Assembly (NCBI GenBank): GCA_963734435.1
Contig: CAVTHA010000015.1
Location: forward strand, 62,001-126,000
Direction of reading: 5' to 3'
Length of the DNA: 64,000 nt
Origin: Bog-756 sp963734435
GTDB taxonomy: Bacteria; Actinomycetota; Acidimicrobiia; Acidimicrobiales; RAAP-2
Below, in pieces: positions 28,309-36,918 of this stretch. The position numbers and the translations under genes were made by a program. Below the pieces are notes generated by a model that saw nothing but the letters and a program-made list of their open reading frames with translations, did no database searches and was not told the origin of the DNA. The first letter of the stretch is position 1, and each line of letters starts with the position of its first letter.

Positions 28309-29025
28309 ATCGAGCAGGGCAGCGAGCTCGGCAGGGGAGGTGTGCGCCACATGGTGACCGGCCTCGATGTCGATGACCTCGGAGCCACCCATGTTGGCAA
28401 CCATGGTCTCGACCAGCTCGGGCGTAATGACCTTGTCGCGGAGGCAGCGAACATACGTCCGCGGTAGATGCATCGGCACTCCGGCCCAGGAGAACGGTTC
28501 GAACAATGGGCCCGGCGCCTCGATCCCCCCGGTCGGGCCGTTTTCGATCACCTCCAGCTCGGTGCGTATGGGCGCTTCTCCCGGGCGCAGCCCGCCGATG
28601 GTCCGCCCCGAGGTGCGCTTGACGATCAGGTCGTAATTGCCCGCCGTCCGCTCCTGCAAGTCCGGTCTCATGAACGTCACCGGGGCCCCTCCTTCGGCCG
28701 GGACGTTGGCGGTGACGAAGATCAGGGCGCGGACCCGTTCACCCAACAGGGCAGCCGCGCCAGGTATCACGAAGCCGGCCGACGAATGTCCTACGAGGAC
28801 CACACGGTCGAGTCCTGCGGCCTCGACGTCATCGCGGACGGATTGCACCCAATCGGCGCGAGTCACCGTGGCGAGGTCGGCCGGCTTGTACCGCCGCCCG
28901 GGAAGATCGACGGCCAGAGAATCGTGAACCAGATGCTCCACCACCTCATCCCACATGACCGACGTCGACATGGCACCGTGGACCAGGACGAGCGAGACGG
29001 GCTCTTGAGCATGGAGAGTCGGCAC
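28291..29025 (-). CDS. Alpha/beta hydrolase
   Basis: 244 residues, cytoplasmic. The oxyanion-hole strand is SLVLVHGAMSTSVMWDEVV, the nucleophile elbow VVLVGHSSAGFVIPGAA with the Ser in GHSSAG, and the catalytic His lies in IEAGHHVAHTSPAELAALL. This layout (HGAxxxxxxW, GHSxxG, EAGHHV) is that of the salicylate-esterase/MEKHLA-type and related small esterases of actinobacteria. It lies 3 bp downstream of the acyl-CoA ligase gene and so is its operon partner. An ester or lactone cleavage coupled to CoA activation is plausible, unproven. Confidence 0.85.
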   Translation of the reverse strand: MPTLHAQEPVSLVLVHGAMSTSVMWDEVVEHLVHDSLAVDLPGRRYKPADLATVTRADWVQSVRDDVEAAGLDRVVLVGHSSAGFVIPGAAALLGERVRALIFVTANVPAEGGAPVTFMRPDLQERTAGNYDLIVKRTSGRTIGGLRPGEAPIRTELEVIENGPTGGIEAPGPLFEPFSWAGVPMHLPRTYVRCLRDKVITPELVETMVANMGGSEVIDIEAGHHVAHTSPAELAALLDSCAGP

Positions 29026-29028
29026 CGA

Positions 29029-30732
29029 TCAGCGTTTCTCGTAGGTGACACCGGCTGCTTCAGCGTCCCACGTCGTCGCCGTCACGCCCTGGTCGCGAAG
29101 CTCGCGCTCGAGCACCCGCCCGACGGGGCTTCGGGGCAGCTCCGAGCGAAACTCGATATAGCGAGGCAGGGCAAAGTATGGCAGCCGTTCCACGCACCAC
29201 TCGAACAGCTCCTCAGGTAGGAGGGAGGACTCCTCCCTCAGGGTCGCCGTGACCTTCAGGTCGTCCTCCGTCAGCTGGCTGGGTACTGCGTGCACCGCAA
29301 CGTCGGACACCCCGCCGTGGGTCATCAGCACGCTCTCCACCTCGAAGCTCGAGATGTTCTCGCCCCGTCGCCGCAGGTAGTCGGCCTTCCGGTCCACGAA
29401 GAACAGGTAATCCTCCGCATCGATCCGCCCGATGTCACCGGTGTGGTACCACCAATTGCGGCTCGTCTCCACCGTCACCTCCGGCCGACCCCAGTAGCCC
29501 TCGAACATCACGTGCGGGCGTTTGGGACGCAAGACCACTTCGCCCTCGACCCCGCGCCGCACCTCGACATCGTCGTCGTCGAAGATGCGGACATCGAAGT
29601 AGTCATCGTTGACGACGCCGGCCGCGTTGGGCTTGTTCGAGACCCCGGGAGGCTGCCATGCGACCAGGCTGGCCTCGGTCACGCCGTAGGCGCCACTGAA
29701 GGTCTCGACCCCGAAACGGCTGCGGATGACGTCGTTCACCTCGACCGGCATCGGGGCCGCAGCGATGAGCCGCAGGGTTCGGTTGGCCTCTGGGCGACCG
29801 GAACGCGGCATATCGGATCGGTCGGTGTCGTGAGCGAGAAGGTACGCCATGGTGCCCAGGGTGGAGGTGATGGTCGCCCCCACCCGGTTCATCTCGGACC
29901 AGAAGTTCGACACGGAGAACCTCGGGTAGATGGCACCGCGTCCACCGTAGAGCAGGGTGCCTACCACCACCGTGGTGAGGGCGTTGAAGTGGTAGAGAGG
30001 CAAGGGAGTCCACACCACGTCCTCGGGAGTGCGGCGCCAGCAGATGCCGATCTGTCGTGACAGCGCCTGGTGATAGTTGTGCGTGAGCATGCACCCTTTC
30101 GAGGGGCCGGTCGTACCTCCGGTGTAGATGAACGTGGCGAGGTCCGACGGCCGAATGACCACCTTCGGCTCGGACGCCATCCCGCCACGGAGATCGGTCC
30201 AGCGGTGGAGGGCAATCCGCCCGAGAGCCCGGGCCGCGGTGTGGTCGTCAGTGGCATCGTCCCCGGCCGAAGCGTCGTCGACGATGACGACGTGATCGAG
30301 GTCCGGTAGCTCGCCCACGACTTCGATGACGCGATGCACCAGACTGCGAGCCACCACTACCACCTTGGCCCCGCAGTCGGTCAGCTGGTGCCGAAGGTAA
30401 GATCCTTTGTACGCCGTGTTGACCGGGACCGCGATGCGCCCACCCAGCACGACGCCCGACCATGCTTCGACCGCCTCGGGCGAGTTCTCCAACAAGGTGG
30501 CGATCCGGTCGTATTGCACCGAACCCAGTTCGTTCAGCGCCGCGGCCAATTGCCACCCGCTCTGCACCACCTCTGACGCGGTTCGCTTGGTGCCGCACAC
30601 GTCCAGATACTCGCCATCGGGGTCGTCGGCAAGGCGCTGCTCGAACAGGGATGGAATTGTGAACTGGTCGTCACTGCTCCAGACCCGGTCGGCCACCCTT
30701 GTCGCATCCCTTCTCTTGGAGCTCGAGATCAT
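29029..30732 (-). CDS. AMP-forming acyl-CoA ligase, CaiC-like
   Basis: 567 residues, ANL superfamily. ATP-binding P-loop FIYTGGTTGPSKGCMLTHN, the aromatic gate region VWTPLPLYHFNALTTVV, and the acceptor motif SGAYGVTEASLVAW (A5). The D..R hinge is YHTGDIGRIDAEDYLFFVDR followed by KADYLRRRGENISSFEVESV. At the C-terminus the usual 'TGK' Lys is in RSPVGRVLERELRDQ, where the lysine position reads Arg. That lysine drives adenylation in most family members, so this is unusual. It is transcribed together with the hydrolase gene downstream, divergently from the crotonase at 31166 across a 433-bp gap. The acid it activates is unknown. Confidence 0.9.
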   Translation of the reverse strand: MISSSKRRDATRVADRVWSSDDQFTIPSLFEQRLADDPDGEYLDVCGTKRTASEVVQSGWQLAAALNELGSVQYDRIATLLENSPEAVEAWSGVVLGGRIAVPVNTAYKGSYLRHQLTDCGAKVVVVARSLVHRVIEVVGELPDLDHVVIVDDASAGDDATDDHTAARALGRIALHRWTDLRGGMASEPKVVIRPSDLATFIYTGGTTGPSKGCMLTHNYHQALSRQIGICWRRTPEDVVWTPLPLYHFNALTTVVVGTLLYGGRGAIYPRFSVSNFWSEMNRVGATITSTLGTMAYLLAHDTDRSDMPRSGRPEANRTLRLIAAAPMPVEVNDVIRSRFGVETFSGAYGVTEASLVAWQPPGVSNKPNAAGVVNDDYFDVRIFDDDDVEVRRGVEGEVVLRPKRPHVMFEGYWGRPEVTVETSRNWWYHTGDIGRIDAEDYLFFVDRKADYLRRRGENISSFEVESVLMTHGGVSDVAVHAVPSQLTEDDLKVTATLREESSLLPEELFEWCVERLPYFALPRYIEFRSELPRSPVGRVLERELRDQGVTATTWDAEAAGVTYEKR

Positions 30733-31165
30733 TCGTCCCGCGATCCTGAAGGGTGGTCCCTCCCGCGGTCACTTCGCCACCCGACCCGGGCGAGACCGCT
30801 AGGTCATGCCTGAGCTGTGTCGGGCAATCTCCATCCGTGCCTCGGAGCTGCCCGTGGCGACGTTGATGGTATATCAAATACGATACTGACTCTTCACGGG
30901 TCGAAGGCGTGCGTGGTGGCCCGGGTCGGGCTCAGTGAGGAGCAGCTGATGGTGGCCCGTACGACGGAACGATCCAAGTCCGGAGGCATCGATCATCTGC
31001 TTGCCTGCGGCGTCGATCTACGGGGGGACAAGCCAGATTCAACGTACCATCGGGGTCCAGCCCATCCTCGGCCTGCCACCGGACCGTTGGCGGTGTCGGT
31101 ATCGGTCCTGACGGACGCACTCCTCAACCCAGTCCCCGTAGTCCCAGAGAGAAGGAAGCCCGCTC
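30733..31165. other. Divergent promoter region between ligase and crotonase operons
   Basis: No gene recognised. At 30868-30886 lies an AT-rich element GGTATATCAAATACGATAC, resembling elements at 33568, 39474, 45369 and 58661. A purine-rich AGAAGGAAG precedes ATG 31166. Confidence 0.45.
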
Positions 31166-31945
31166 ATGACAGACAAGGTGTCGTTGGAGGTCAGCGGTCC
31201 GGTCGCCGTGATCACCAACAACAATCCCGAGAAGCGGAACGCGTTCGACGACGAAATGGACCTGCGACTGTTCGAGATCCTGAGTGAGCTCAAAGAGCGC
31301 AAGGACCTCCGCGCCGTTATCTGGCGAGGCGAGGGAAAGGCCTGGTCCTCTGGTCGGGATGTCTCGGTGATCGGGAACAACGCCACCTCGCTCAGCCACC
31401 ACGAACTGATGTCCCGTGGTCACCGGGGAATCCTGCAGATATTCGACCTCGACGCCCCGATCATCGTGGCCATCCAGGGCTGGGCCATCGGTGGATCGTT
31501 CCAACGGGCTCTGCTCTGCGACATCCGGATCGCAGCTGTGGGGACGCGGTTCATGCTCCCCGAAGTCGGTCACGGGGTGATACCCGACACCGGAGGAGTG
31601 GGTCGGCTGTTCGAGATGTGCGGTACTGGCGTGGCCAACGATCTCGTTCTGACCGGCCGGCCCATGAACGTCGAAGAGGCGTTTGCCCATGGCATCGTCT
31701 CGAGGGTGGTGGAACCCGAGCGGCTCGACGAGACCGCCCATGAGATCGCCGACAAGATCGCCGCAGCGCCGGCGGTGACGGTCAAGATGGCTCGTCGGGT
31801 CCTCCGGCACCTGAGCGAGCCCGGGATCCGCTCCTCCATGGCTGACGAACTGATCTATCAGACATTCATCAACAAGTCGTCGGACTTTGCCGAAATGAAG
31901 GCGGCGTCGGCCGAAGGGCGCCCGCCCCGCTACACGGGGAGCTGA
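31166..31945 (+). CDS. Enoyl-CoA hydratase/isomerase (crotonase) family protein
   Basis: 259 residues with crotonase order: VAVITNNNPEKRNAFDDEM, AVIWRGEGKAWSSGRDVSV (CoA-binding/oxyanion strand), GWAIGGSFQRALLCDIRIA, RFMLPEVGHGVIPDTGGVGR. Of the two hydratase glutamates, the first (GGGxE in rat hydratase) aligns with Gln in GGSFQ, the second is kept in LPEVGHG. So water addition by the classic two-Glu mechanism is doubtful; isomerase, dehalogenase or hydrolase roles fit better. It begins a five-gene plus-strand run whose next start is 2 bp after its stop. Confidence 0.9.
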   Translation: MTDKVSLEVSGPVAVITNNNPEKRNAFDDEMDLRLFEILSELKERKDLRAVIWRGEGKAWSSGRDVSVIGNNATSLSHHELMSRGHRGILQIFDLDAPIIVAIQGWAIGGSFQRALLCDIRIAAVGTRFMLPEVGHGVIPDTGGVGRLFEMCGTGVANDLVLTGRPMNVEEAFAHGIVSRVVEPERLDETAHEIADKIAAAPAVTVKMARRVLRHLSEPGIRSSMADELIYQTFINKSSDFAEMKAASAEGRPPRYTGS

Positions 31946-31947
31946 CG

Positions 31948-32841
31948 ATGACGGAACCCATCGGACTTCGTGAGCCCCCTCCGTTCGGAGTCTCGGCACT
32001 GCCCGCAGGAACGTATGACGGCGTCTGTGTCTTCGTCACCGGTGGTGGGACCGGCCTGGGAAAGGCGATTGCCGCCGAGTTCGCCCGGTTGGGTGCTGAC
32101 CTGGTCATCGCCAGTCGAAAGCCCGAACATCTGGACGCGGGACGAGCATCCGTCGAGGCAGCGGGGTCCCGAGTACTTGCGGTGGCCTGCGACATTCGCG
32201 ACCCGGACCAGATCAGCGCGGCGTTCGACCAGGGGGTATCGACATTCGGGATGCCCGATGTGCTCATCAACAACGCGGCAGCCAACTTCCCGGTGCCGGC
32301 CGAGGACATGTCGGCCAACGCCTGGCGCACGGTGGTGGACATCACCCTCAACGGGACCTTCTTCTGTGCCCGCGAGTTCGCCCGCCGCCACCTCGAGCTG
32401 CGTACCGCCGGCTCGATCATCAATGTGGGGGCGTCGTACGCCTGGACGGGTGGCCCCGGCTTCGCCCATTCGGCCGCAGCGAAGGCCGGGGTGAAGAACA
32501 TGGTGGAGACCCTCGCCGTGGAGTGGGGGCCCTATGGCATTCAGGTGAACGGACTCGTCCCCGGGCTCTTCCCCCACGAGGACATGACGGCCGATATCAC
32601 CGGCAATCTCGACCGCACCAGCGAGAAGGACGCATGCCAGCCGGCCTTGCGAGTCGGCCGGCTCCGAGAGCTGGGTTGGGCGGCGACCTTTCTGGCCTCT
32701 CCCTACGCCCGGTTCATCTCGGGTCACACCCTGGTCGTGGATGGCGCCAACTGGCAGCGCCGCACGCTGACCAATCCGGCGGTGGTGACGGTGCGGGACC
32801 AGATGGGACGCGGGCCGTTCGACCCCGACCCGTCCAGGTAG
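31948..32841 (+). CDS. SDR, 2,4-dienoyl-CoA reductase-like
   Basis: 297 residues. CVFVTGGGTGLGKAIAAEFA binds NADP. The block LINNAAANFPVPAEDMSANA is nearly identical in pattern to the peroxisomal/bacterial SDR-type 2,4-dienoyl-CoA reductases (NNAAGNF). The active-site helix reads HSAAAKAGVKNMVETLAVEW, with Lys kept and no Tyr four residues before it, as in that family. VNGLVPGLFPHEDM and ISGHTLVVDGANW complete the SDR. Reaction expected: NADPH reduction of a conjugated dienoyl-CoA, helping degrade unsaturated chains. Stop TAG is followed immediately by the next ATG. Confidence 0.82.
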   Translation: MTEPIGLREPPPFGVSALPAGTYDGVCVFVTGGGTGLGKAIAAEFARLGADLVIASRKPEHLDAGRASVEAAGSRVLAVACDIRDPDQISAAFDQGVSTFGMPDVLINNAAANFPVPAEDMSANAWRTVVDITLNGTFFCAREFARRHLELRTAGSIINVGASYAWTGGPGFAHSAAAKAGVKNMVETLAVEWGPYGIQVNGLVPGLFPHEDMTADITGNLDRTSEKDACQPALRVGRLRELGWAATFLASPYARFISGHTLVVDGANWQRRTLTNPAVVTVRDQMGRGPFDPDPSR

Positions 32842-33531
32842 ATGGGTAGCCCCGACTCGGCCGACCTCGGCCGTCAGTCAGATCGACTGGCCCAACTGAT
32901 CGCTCCCGACCGAACCGCCCTCTTGATCCAGGAGATGCAGGAGGGGGTGGTGGGTGCTGGTGCGGGCCTTCCGGCGCTGGGAGCAGCTGGCGCCAGCATC
33001 AATCTCACCGACCACGTGGCCGCGGTGGCGCGGGCAGCTCGAGGAGCCGGGGTGCCGGTGGTGCACTGCACGGCTGAGAACCTGGCTGGTGAGTTCGGAG
33101 CCAACCACAATGCCCGGCTGTTCGCGGCGGCACGAAAGGCGGGAATGGAGAACAGGCCCGGATCGGCGTCCGTCCGACCCGTCGTTGAAGTGGGCCCGGA
33201 GCCCGGGGACATCGTGTTGCCCCGGTTCCATGGGCTGAGCCCGATGACCGGGTCGCCACTCGACAGCCTCCTGCGCAACGACGGCGTGACCACGGTGGTG
33301 ATCGTGGGCGTGTCCCTCAACGTGGCCATTCCCAACCTGGTGTTCGACGCGCTGAACCGCTCGTACCAAGTGGTGGTGGTCTCCGACGCCGTGGCGGGTG
33401 TGCCGGTCGAGTACGGCCGGCAGGTGCTCGATCACACCCTTTCGCTGCTCACCACTCTGGTGACGACCGATGAGATGGCGGTGGCCTGGTCCCCGACAAT
33501 CGCCACCCACCGATCCGAGGACCGACCGTGA
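32842..33531 (+). CDS. Isochorismatase-fold protein lacking the cysteine nucleophile
   Basis: 229 residues with the isochorismatase-like hydrolase fold: RTALLIQEMQEGVVG (usual LLIIDMQ), GVPVVHCTAE, FAAARKAG, DIVLPRFHGLSPMTGSPLDS and VVIVGVSLNVAIPNLVFDAL. Cysteine hydrolases of this fold have 'GxxTxxCVxxTAxDA'; here the Cys position reads Ala in SLNVAIP. The Asp of the first motif reads Glu and the Lys position Arg. The triad is therefore replaced, as partly in true isochorismatases that also lack Cys. It is coupled directly behind the dienoyl-CoA reductase gene. Function unknown. Confidence 0.75.
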   Translation: MGSPDSADLGRQSDRLAQLIAPDRTALLIQEMQEGVVGAGAGLPALGAAGASINLTDHVAAVARAARGAGVPVVHCTAENLAGEFGANHNARLFAAARKAGMENRPGSASVRPVVEVGPEPGDIVLPRFHGLSPMTGSPLDSLLRNDGVTTVVIVGVSLNVAIPNLVFDALNRSYQVVVVSDAVAGVPVEYGRQVLDHTLSLLTTLVTTDEMAVAWSPTIATHRSEDRP

Positions 33532-33567
33532 CCTCGGCCGGCGGTCGATGGTCAATTCGGTAGGCAT

Positions 33568-33582
33568 CGCATATGTTATGAA
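33568..33582 (+). promoter_or_regulatory. AT-rich promoter-like element before the binding-protein gene
   Basis: GCATATGTTATGAAG stands out in GC-rich DNA about 85 bp before ATG 33666 and resembles elements at 30868, 39474, 45369 and 58661. It may be a -10 region or an operator. Confidence 0.4.
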
Positions 33583-33665
33583 GTGCATGACCCAGCCCTG
33601 CGGGTGGCGGCGGGACATCGCTCGCCGACAGGGTCCGGTGTCGTCCCTGACCAGGAGGAGCAGCC

Positions 33666-34779
33666 ATGGAAGAAGAACAGAGGGACAACCAATGGCTCGG
33701 CACCGCTGACCCCATCAAGATCGGGTGGCTTGGTTCGGCGCTCGATGGCCCAGACGGCGGCTACGACAAGATCCACCGCATGGCTTTCGACGAGGCGACC
33801 GAACAGGGCTTGATCGATCGACCCGTCGACTTCGTCATTCACGCCGAGAAGGGCCTCCCGAACGGATCGGCGCGCAATGCGATGGAGGGGTTCAAGTACC
33901 TGGTGGACGAGGGCTGCATCGGCGTTGCTGGCGCCTACAGTTCTGACAACGCCATCGTCGTTGGTCCGCTGGCCAATGAATTGAAGGTTCCGTTGATCAG
34001 CTGGGCGGGTACCGAACGGCTTGCCGGCGAGTACTGCTTCCGGCTGGGTAACGGTGACTGCGGCGGAGATGCAGCTCTGTGCGTGTCCTGGCTCGCCCGT
34101 CATGGCCACAAGCGAGTGGCCGTCCTGAGCGAGGTGTCACCCAACGGCGAGGAATACTTCCGTTTCTTCCGTCAGGAGTGCCGACGGCGTGGTCTCAGCA
34201 TTGTCGCACTCGAGACCGTCAACCAACATCCGGCTCGTCTCGCCGACAACCTCGACACTCTCAGACGGTCGAATCCCGACGCCCTGTGTTACATGGGCTA
34301 CGGGATGCTGGCGGCTCAGGGGCTGCTGCGCAAAGCCCTCGATGAGCTGGGCTGGGATCCACCGCGGCATCATGGGCACCGCGTTCATGTTCTACCTGAT
34401 GGGCTTCGACAAATTCGAAGGTTGGGTCGGGATCGATCAGCTGGACCCGAGCAACCGGCTCACCGACGGCTTCCACAGCCGGTTCGTGGCCCGTTACGGA
34501 CAGAGCCCACCCATGTGGCCGAACGCCATTCCCGTTCTGGCCTACGACACCGCCCGGGTCCTGGCCGAAGGGCTCTTCCGGGCGCCGACGCTCTCGGGTC
34601 CGGGCCTGAAGGACGGGCTGGAGAGGATCCGCTTCATGCCCAGCACGACGGGTGGGCCGCGAACCCACATCGCCTGTGCCCCGAACGAGCACGGCATGTT
34701 CCGGGGCGACTGGTTGCTCTACGGTCGAGTTCGGGACGGCAAGCTCGAGTTCGAGGGCCTCTTCGAACCGTTGGAATAA
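33666..34779 (+). CDS. Leu/Ile/Val-type substrate-binding protein without signal peptide
   Basis: About 370 residues of the type I periplasmic-binding fold (Peripla_BP_6): PIKIGWLGSALDGPDGGYD, DFVIHAEKGLPNGSARNAME, GVAGAYSSDNAIVVGPLANE, VPLISWAGTERLAGEYCFRL, GHKRVAVLSEVSPNGEEYFR and MGTAFMFYLMGFDKFEG. A one-base loss near 34365 shifts the frame. The N-terminus is charged (MEEEQRDNQWLGTADPIK) with no signal peptide, and an in-frame TGA at 33648 with an AGGAGGAG ribosome site fixes the start. Such proteins normally feed LivHMGF importers; an importer lacking its own binding protein lies at 45486-49178. Here it could be a cytoplasmic sensor instead. Confidence 0.82.
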
Positions 34780-34785
34780 GAACCG

Positions 34786-35598
34786 ATGGACCTCGGCTTG
34801 GCGGGCGCTTCCGCGGTTGTGAGCGGAGGGTCCCGGGGCATGGGTCGGGCCGCAGCCGAGAGCCTGGCGAGGGAGGGCGCCCGGGTCGCCGTGATGGCCC
34901 GATCTCAAGAGGCGCTCGACGAAACGGTCCGTTCGCTCGTGGGCCTGGGCTCAGCCGATGCGGTCGGCATTGCCATGGACCTGACCTCGCCGGTCACCGT
35001 CGATCGTGCCTTCGCAACGGTGGGGGAGCGGTGGGGTTCGCTGAACATCCTGGTGAATGCAGCCGGACCGGTTGGTGTCGGGGTCGGGCCGTTCGAGACC
35101 ATCGACGACGATGAGTGGCAGGCAACGCTCGACATCGGCACCTTCAGCGCCGTTCGGTGCGTGCGTGCGGCACTGCCTCTGATGAGACGGGCGCCTTGGG
35201 CACGCATTGCGATCATCTCGGCCCACTCCACCAAACGCCAGGCGGTCGGCCTGGTCGCTTACACCGCAGCCAAGGCCGCGCTCACGAGCCTGAGCAAGAA
35301 CCTCTCCGCATCGCTCGCACCGGAGGGCATCCTGGTGAACACGGTGTCCCCCGGATCGTTCCTGTCCGCCGGACTTCGGTCCTACCTGACCTCCCTTCCT
35401 CCCCAACGGGGAGTCGATGCCGACAGCCTGGTCGACGCCATGCGGGTGATCGGAGAGGACTTCGGGCATCCGGCCCACTTGGGACGCGCCGCCGATCCCC
35501 ACGAGATCGGTCCCCTGATCACCTTCGTCTGCTCGCCGGCCAACACCTATATGACCGGCGCCAACCTCAACGTCGACGGCGGGTCGGACTTCGGTTGA
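34786..35598 (+). CDS. SDR family oxidoreductase
   Basis: 270 residues. Glycine motif ASAVVSGGSRGMGRAAAESL at residues 8-27, NILVNAAGPVGVG, active-site Ser in AIISAHSTKRQ and the Tyr-x3-Lys in VAYTAAKAALTSLSKNLSAS. VNTVSPGSFLSAGLRSYL and YMTGANLNVDGGSDFG finish a standard FabG-like enzyme. Six bp after the binding-protein stop, so co-transcribed. Likely oxidises or reduces a hydroxy/keto group of a CoA-linked intermediate; substrate unknown. Confidence 0.88.
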   Translation: MDLGLAGASAVVSGGSRGMGRAAAESLAREGARVAVMARSQEALDETVRSLVGLGSADAVGIAMDLTSPVTVDRAFATVGERWGSLNILVNAAGPVGVGVGPFETIDDDEWQATLDIGTFSAVRCVRAALPLMRRAPWARIAIISAHSTKRQAVGLVAYTAAKAALTSLSKNLSASLAPEGILVNTVSPGSFLSAGLRSYLTSLPPQRGVDADSLVDAMRVIGEDFGHPAHLGRAADPHEIGPLITFVCSPANTYMTGANLNVDGGSDFG

Positions 35599-35622
35599 CT
35601 GATCGAAATCTCATTCTAGTAT
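35595..35622 (+). promoter_or_regulatory. Leaderless promoter with embedded operator, amidohydrolase 35629
   Basis: TTGACT (35595-35600), a 16-bp spacer, then TAGTAT (35617-35622), 6 nt before ATG 35629: transcription would start at the A of ATG. The spacer and -10 form CGAAATCTCATTCTAGTAT (35604-35622), the element shared with 27530-27512 and 55001-54983. Confidence 0.65.
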
Positions 35623-35628
35623 TGCCCC

Positions 35629-36504
35629 ATGAGCATGCCCACCGACGTCGGGATCGTCGACACCATGCTGAGTTTTCCCACGGCGGACATGAGGGATCTC
35701 TACCGCTTCATCACCCGCCAGACGAAGGACGTCCAGTCCAAAGAGGAGTTCGCCTTCCCGGCCGAGTACATGTTCAAGGACGTGCCGGAGCGTGATCTCG
35801 AAGGATCCACCGATCCCATCGGCGTCACCCTTCGAGAGATGGACCAATGGGGCATCGAGCGTGGTCTGATCGGCGTCGATGATCCGACCGGTACCGGGTC
35901 CAAGGCCCTGGCGGAACATCCCGATCGATTCATCCCCTCATGTTCAGCCGACCCGAATGAGGGGATGAAGGGCATTGACAACCTGGTCCGAGCCTATGAG
36001 ACGTGGGGTATTCGCGCCGTGGGCCTGTTTCCGGCCGGTACGTTTCCCCAGGTGCCCATCAATGACAAGAAGATGTATCCGATCTACGCAAAATGTGTGG
36101 AGCTCGGAATCCCGATCTTCTGCTGCGCCGGTGTTCCGGGGCCGCGCCTCAAGGCCGCCTGCCAGCATGTCGAATTGATCGACGAGGTGATGTTCGATTT
36201 TCCCGACCTCGTCTTCGTCACACGGCACGGGTGTGAACCTTGGACAGAGCTCGCGGTGAAGCTGATGCTCAAGTGGCCGGGCCTCCACTACTCGACCAGC
36301 GCATTCGCGCCCAAGTACTACCCACGCGACGTCATCGACTACGCGAACACTCGGGGAGCCGACAAGCTCATCTATGCCGGCTACTTCCCCATGGGTCTCT
36401 CCCTGCAACGGATCATGACCGAGATGCCCGACGTGGCCCTCAAGGACGATGTCTGGCCCAAGTTCCTGCGCACCAACGCACTGCGTGTCCTCGGCCTGGA
36501 CTGA
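35629..36504 (+). CDS. Divergent amidohydrolase-2 family protein
   Basis: 291 residues with the amidohydrolase-2 layout but altered metal motifs. The N-terminus is GIVDTMLSFPTADMRDLYRF, without the usual HxH or DxH. Then PAEYMFKDVPERDLEGSTDP, LREMDQWGIERGLIGVDDP, YPIYAKCVELGIPIFCCAGV, VTRHGCEPWTELAVKLMLKW (His kept) and RGADKLIYAGYFPMGLSLQR, where ordinary members have 'FGTDYP' with a metal-binding Asp. So metal binding may be lost or different. It starts at a leaderless promoter and probably ends its own unit, 11 bp after the operator box. Function unknown. Confidence 0.8.
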   Translation: MSMPTDVGIVDTMLSFPTADMRDLYRFITRQTKDVQSKEEFAFPAEYMFKDVPERDLEGSTDPIGVTLREMDQWGIERGLIGVDDPTGTGSKALAEHPDRFIPSCSADPNEGMKGIDNLVRAYETWGIRAVGLFPAGTFPQVPINDKKMYPIYAKCVELGIPIFCCAGVPGPRLKAACQHVELIDEVMFDFPDLVFVTRHGCEPWTELAVKLMLKWPGLHYSTSAFAPKYYPRDVIDYANTRGADKLIYAGYFPMGLSLQRIMTEMPDVALKDDVWPKFLRTNALRVLGLD

Positions 36505-36570
36505 TGGTCATCGCCATCTGGGCGTTCAGATCGGCGGTCTGACCGCCATTCTGGTCGGTCCGGTCGCCCA

Positions 36571-36880
36571 CTACGAGATGGGCTTTCCCGCGACCTCGCT
36601 CACCCGCTGACCGGTCCGCACGTTGAAGACGCCACCGCACCGAAACGGAGCGATCTGCTTGTAGGCCGTCCCGCCGACCTGGACGAGTGTGCTGCAGCCG
36701 GTTGTGATGGTCTCCGCCGCCGGGAGGTACTCGGTCCCGATGCCCCCGGGGATCGGGACCCGGTAGACGAAGTTGTCGTTCACCGCGTGCTGGAGGGTCT
36801 GACCGTTGACCTTGGCCGGGTCACCGCCGAGTACGGTCTCGACCGCGGCGGGCGCAGCTGAGCAGACGGCCCGGTCGCCG
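36571..36880 (-). CDS. Hypothetical small protein, start unclear
   Basis: The minus frame is protein-like over about 95 codons: VETVLGGDPAKVNGQTLQHA, NDNFVYRVPIPGGIGTEYLP, TGCSTLVQVGGTAYKQIAPF and RCGGVFNVRTGQRVSEVAGK. There are two cysteines and no TM segment. No ATG or GTG lies in a good place; the first in-frame GTG (about 36943) would overlap the divergent gene at 36919. It may be a 5'-truncated gene or start at a rare codon. No family recognised. Confidence 0.35.
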
Positions 36881-36918
36881 GTTGTGGGCCGAGCGGGCTT
36901 GGTTACTATGGCCGGGCC

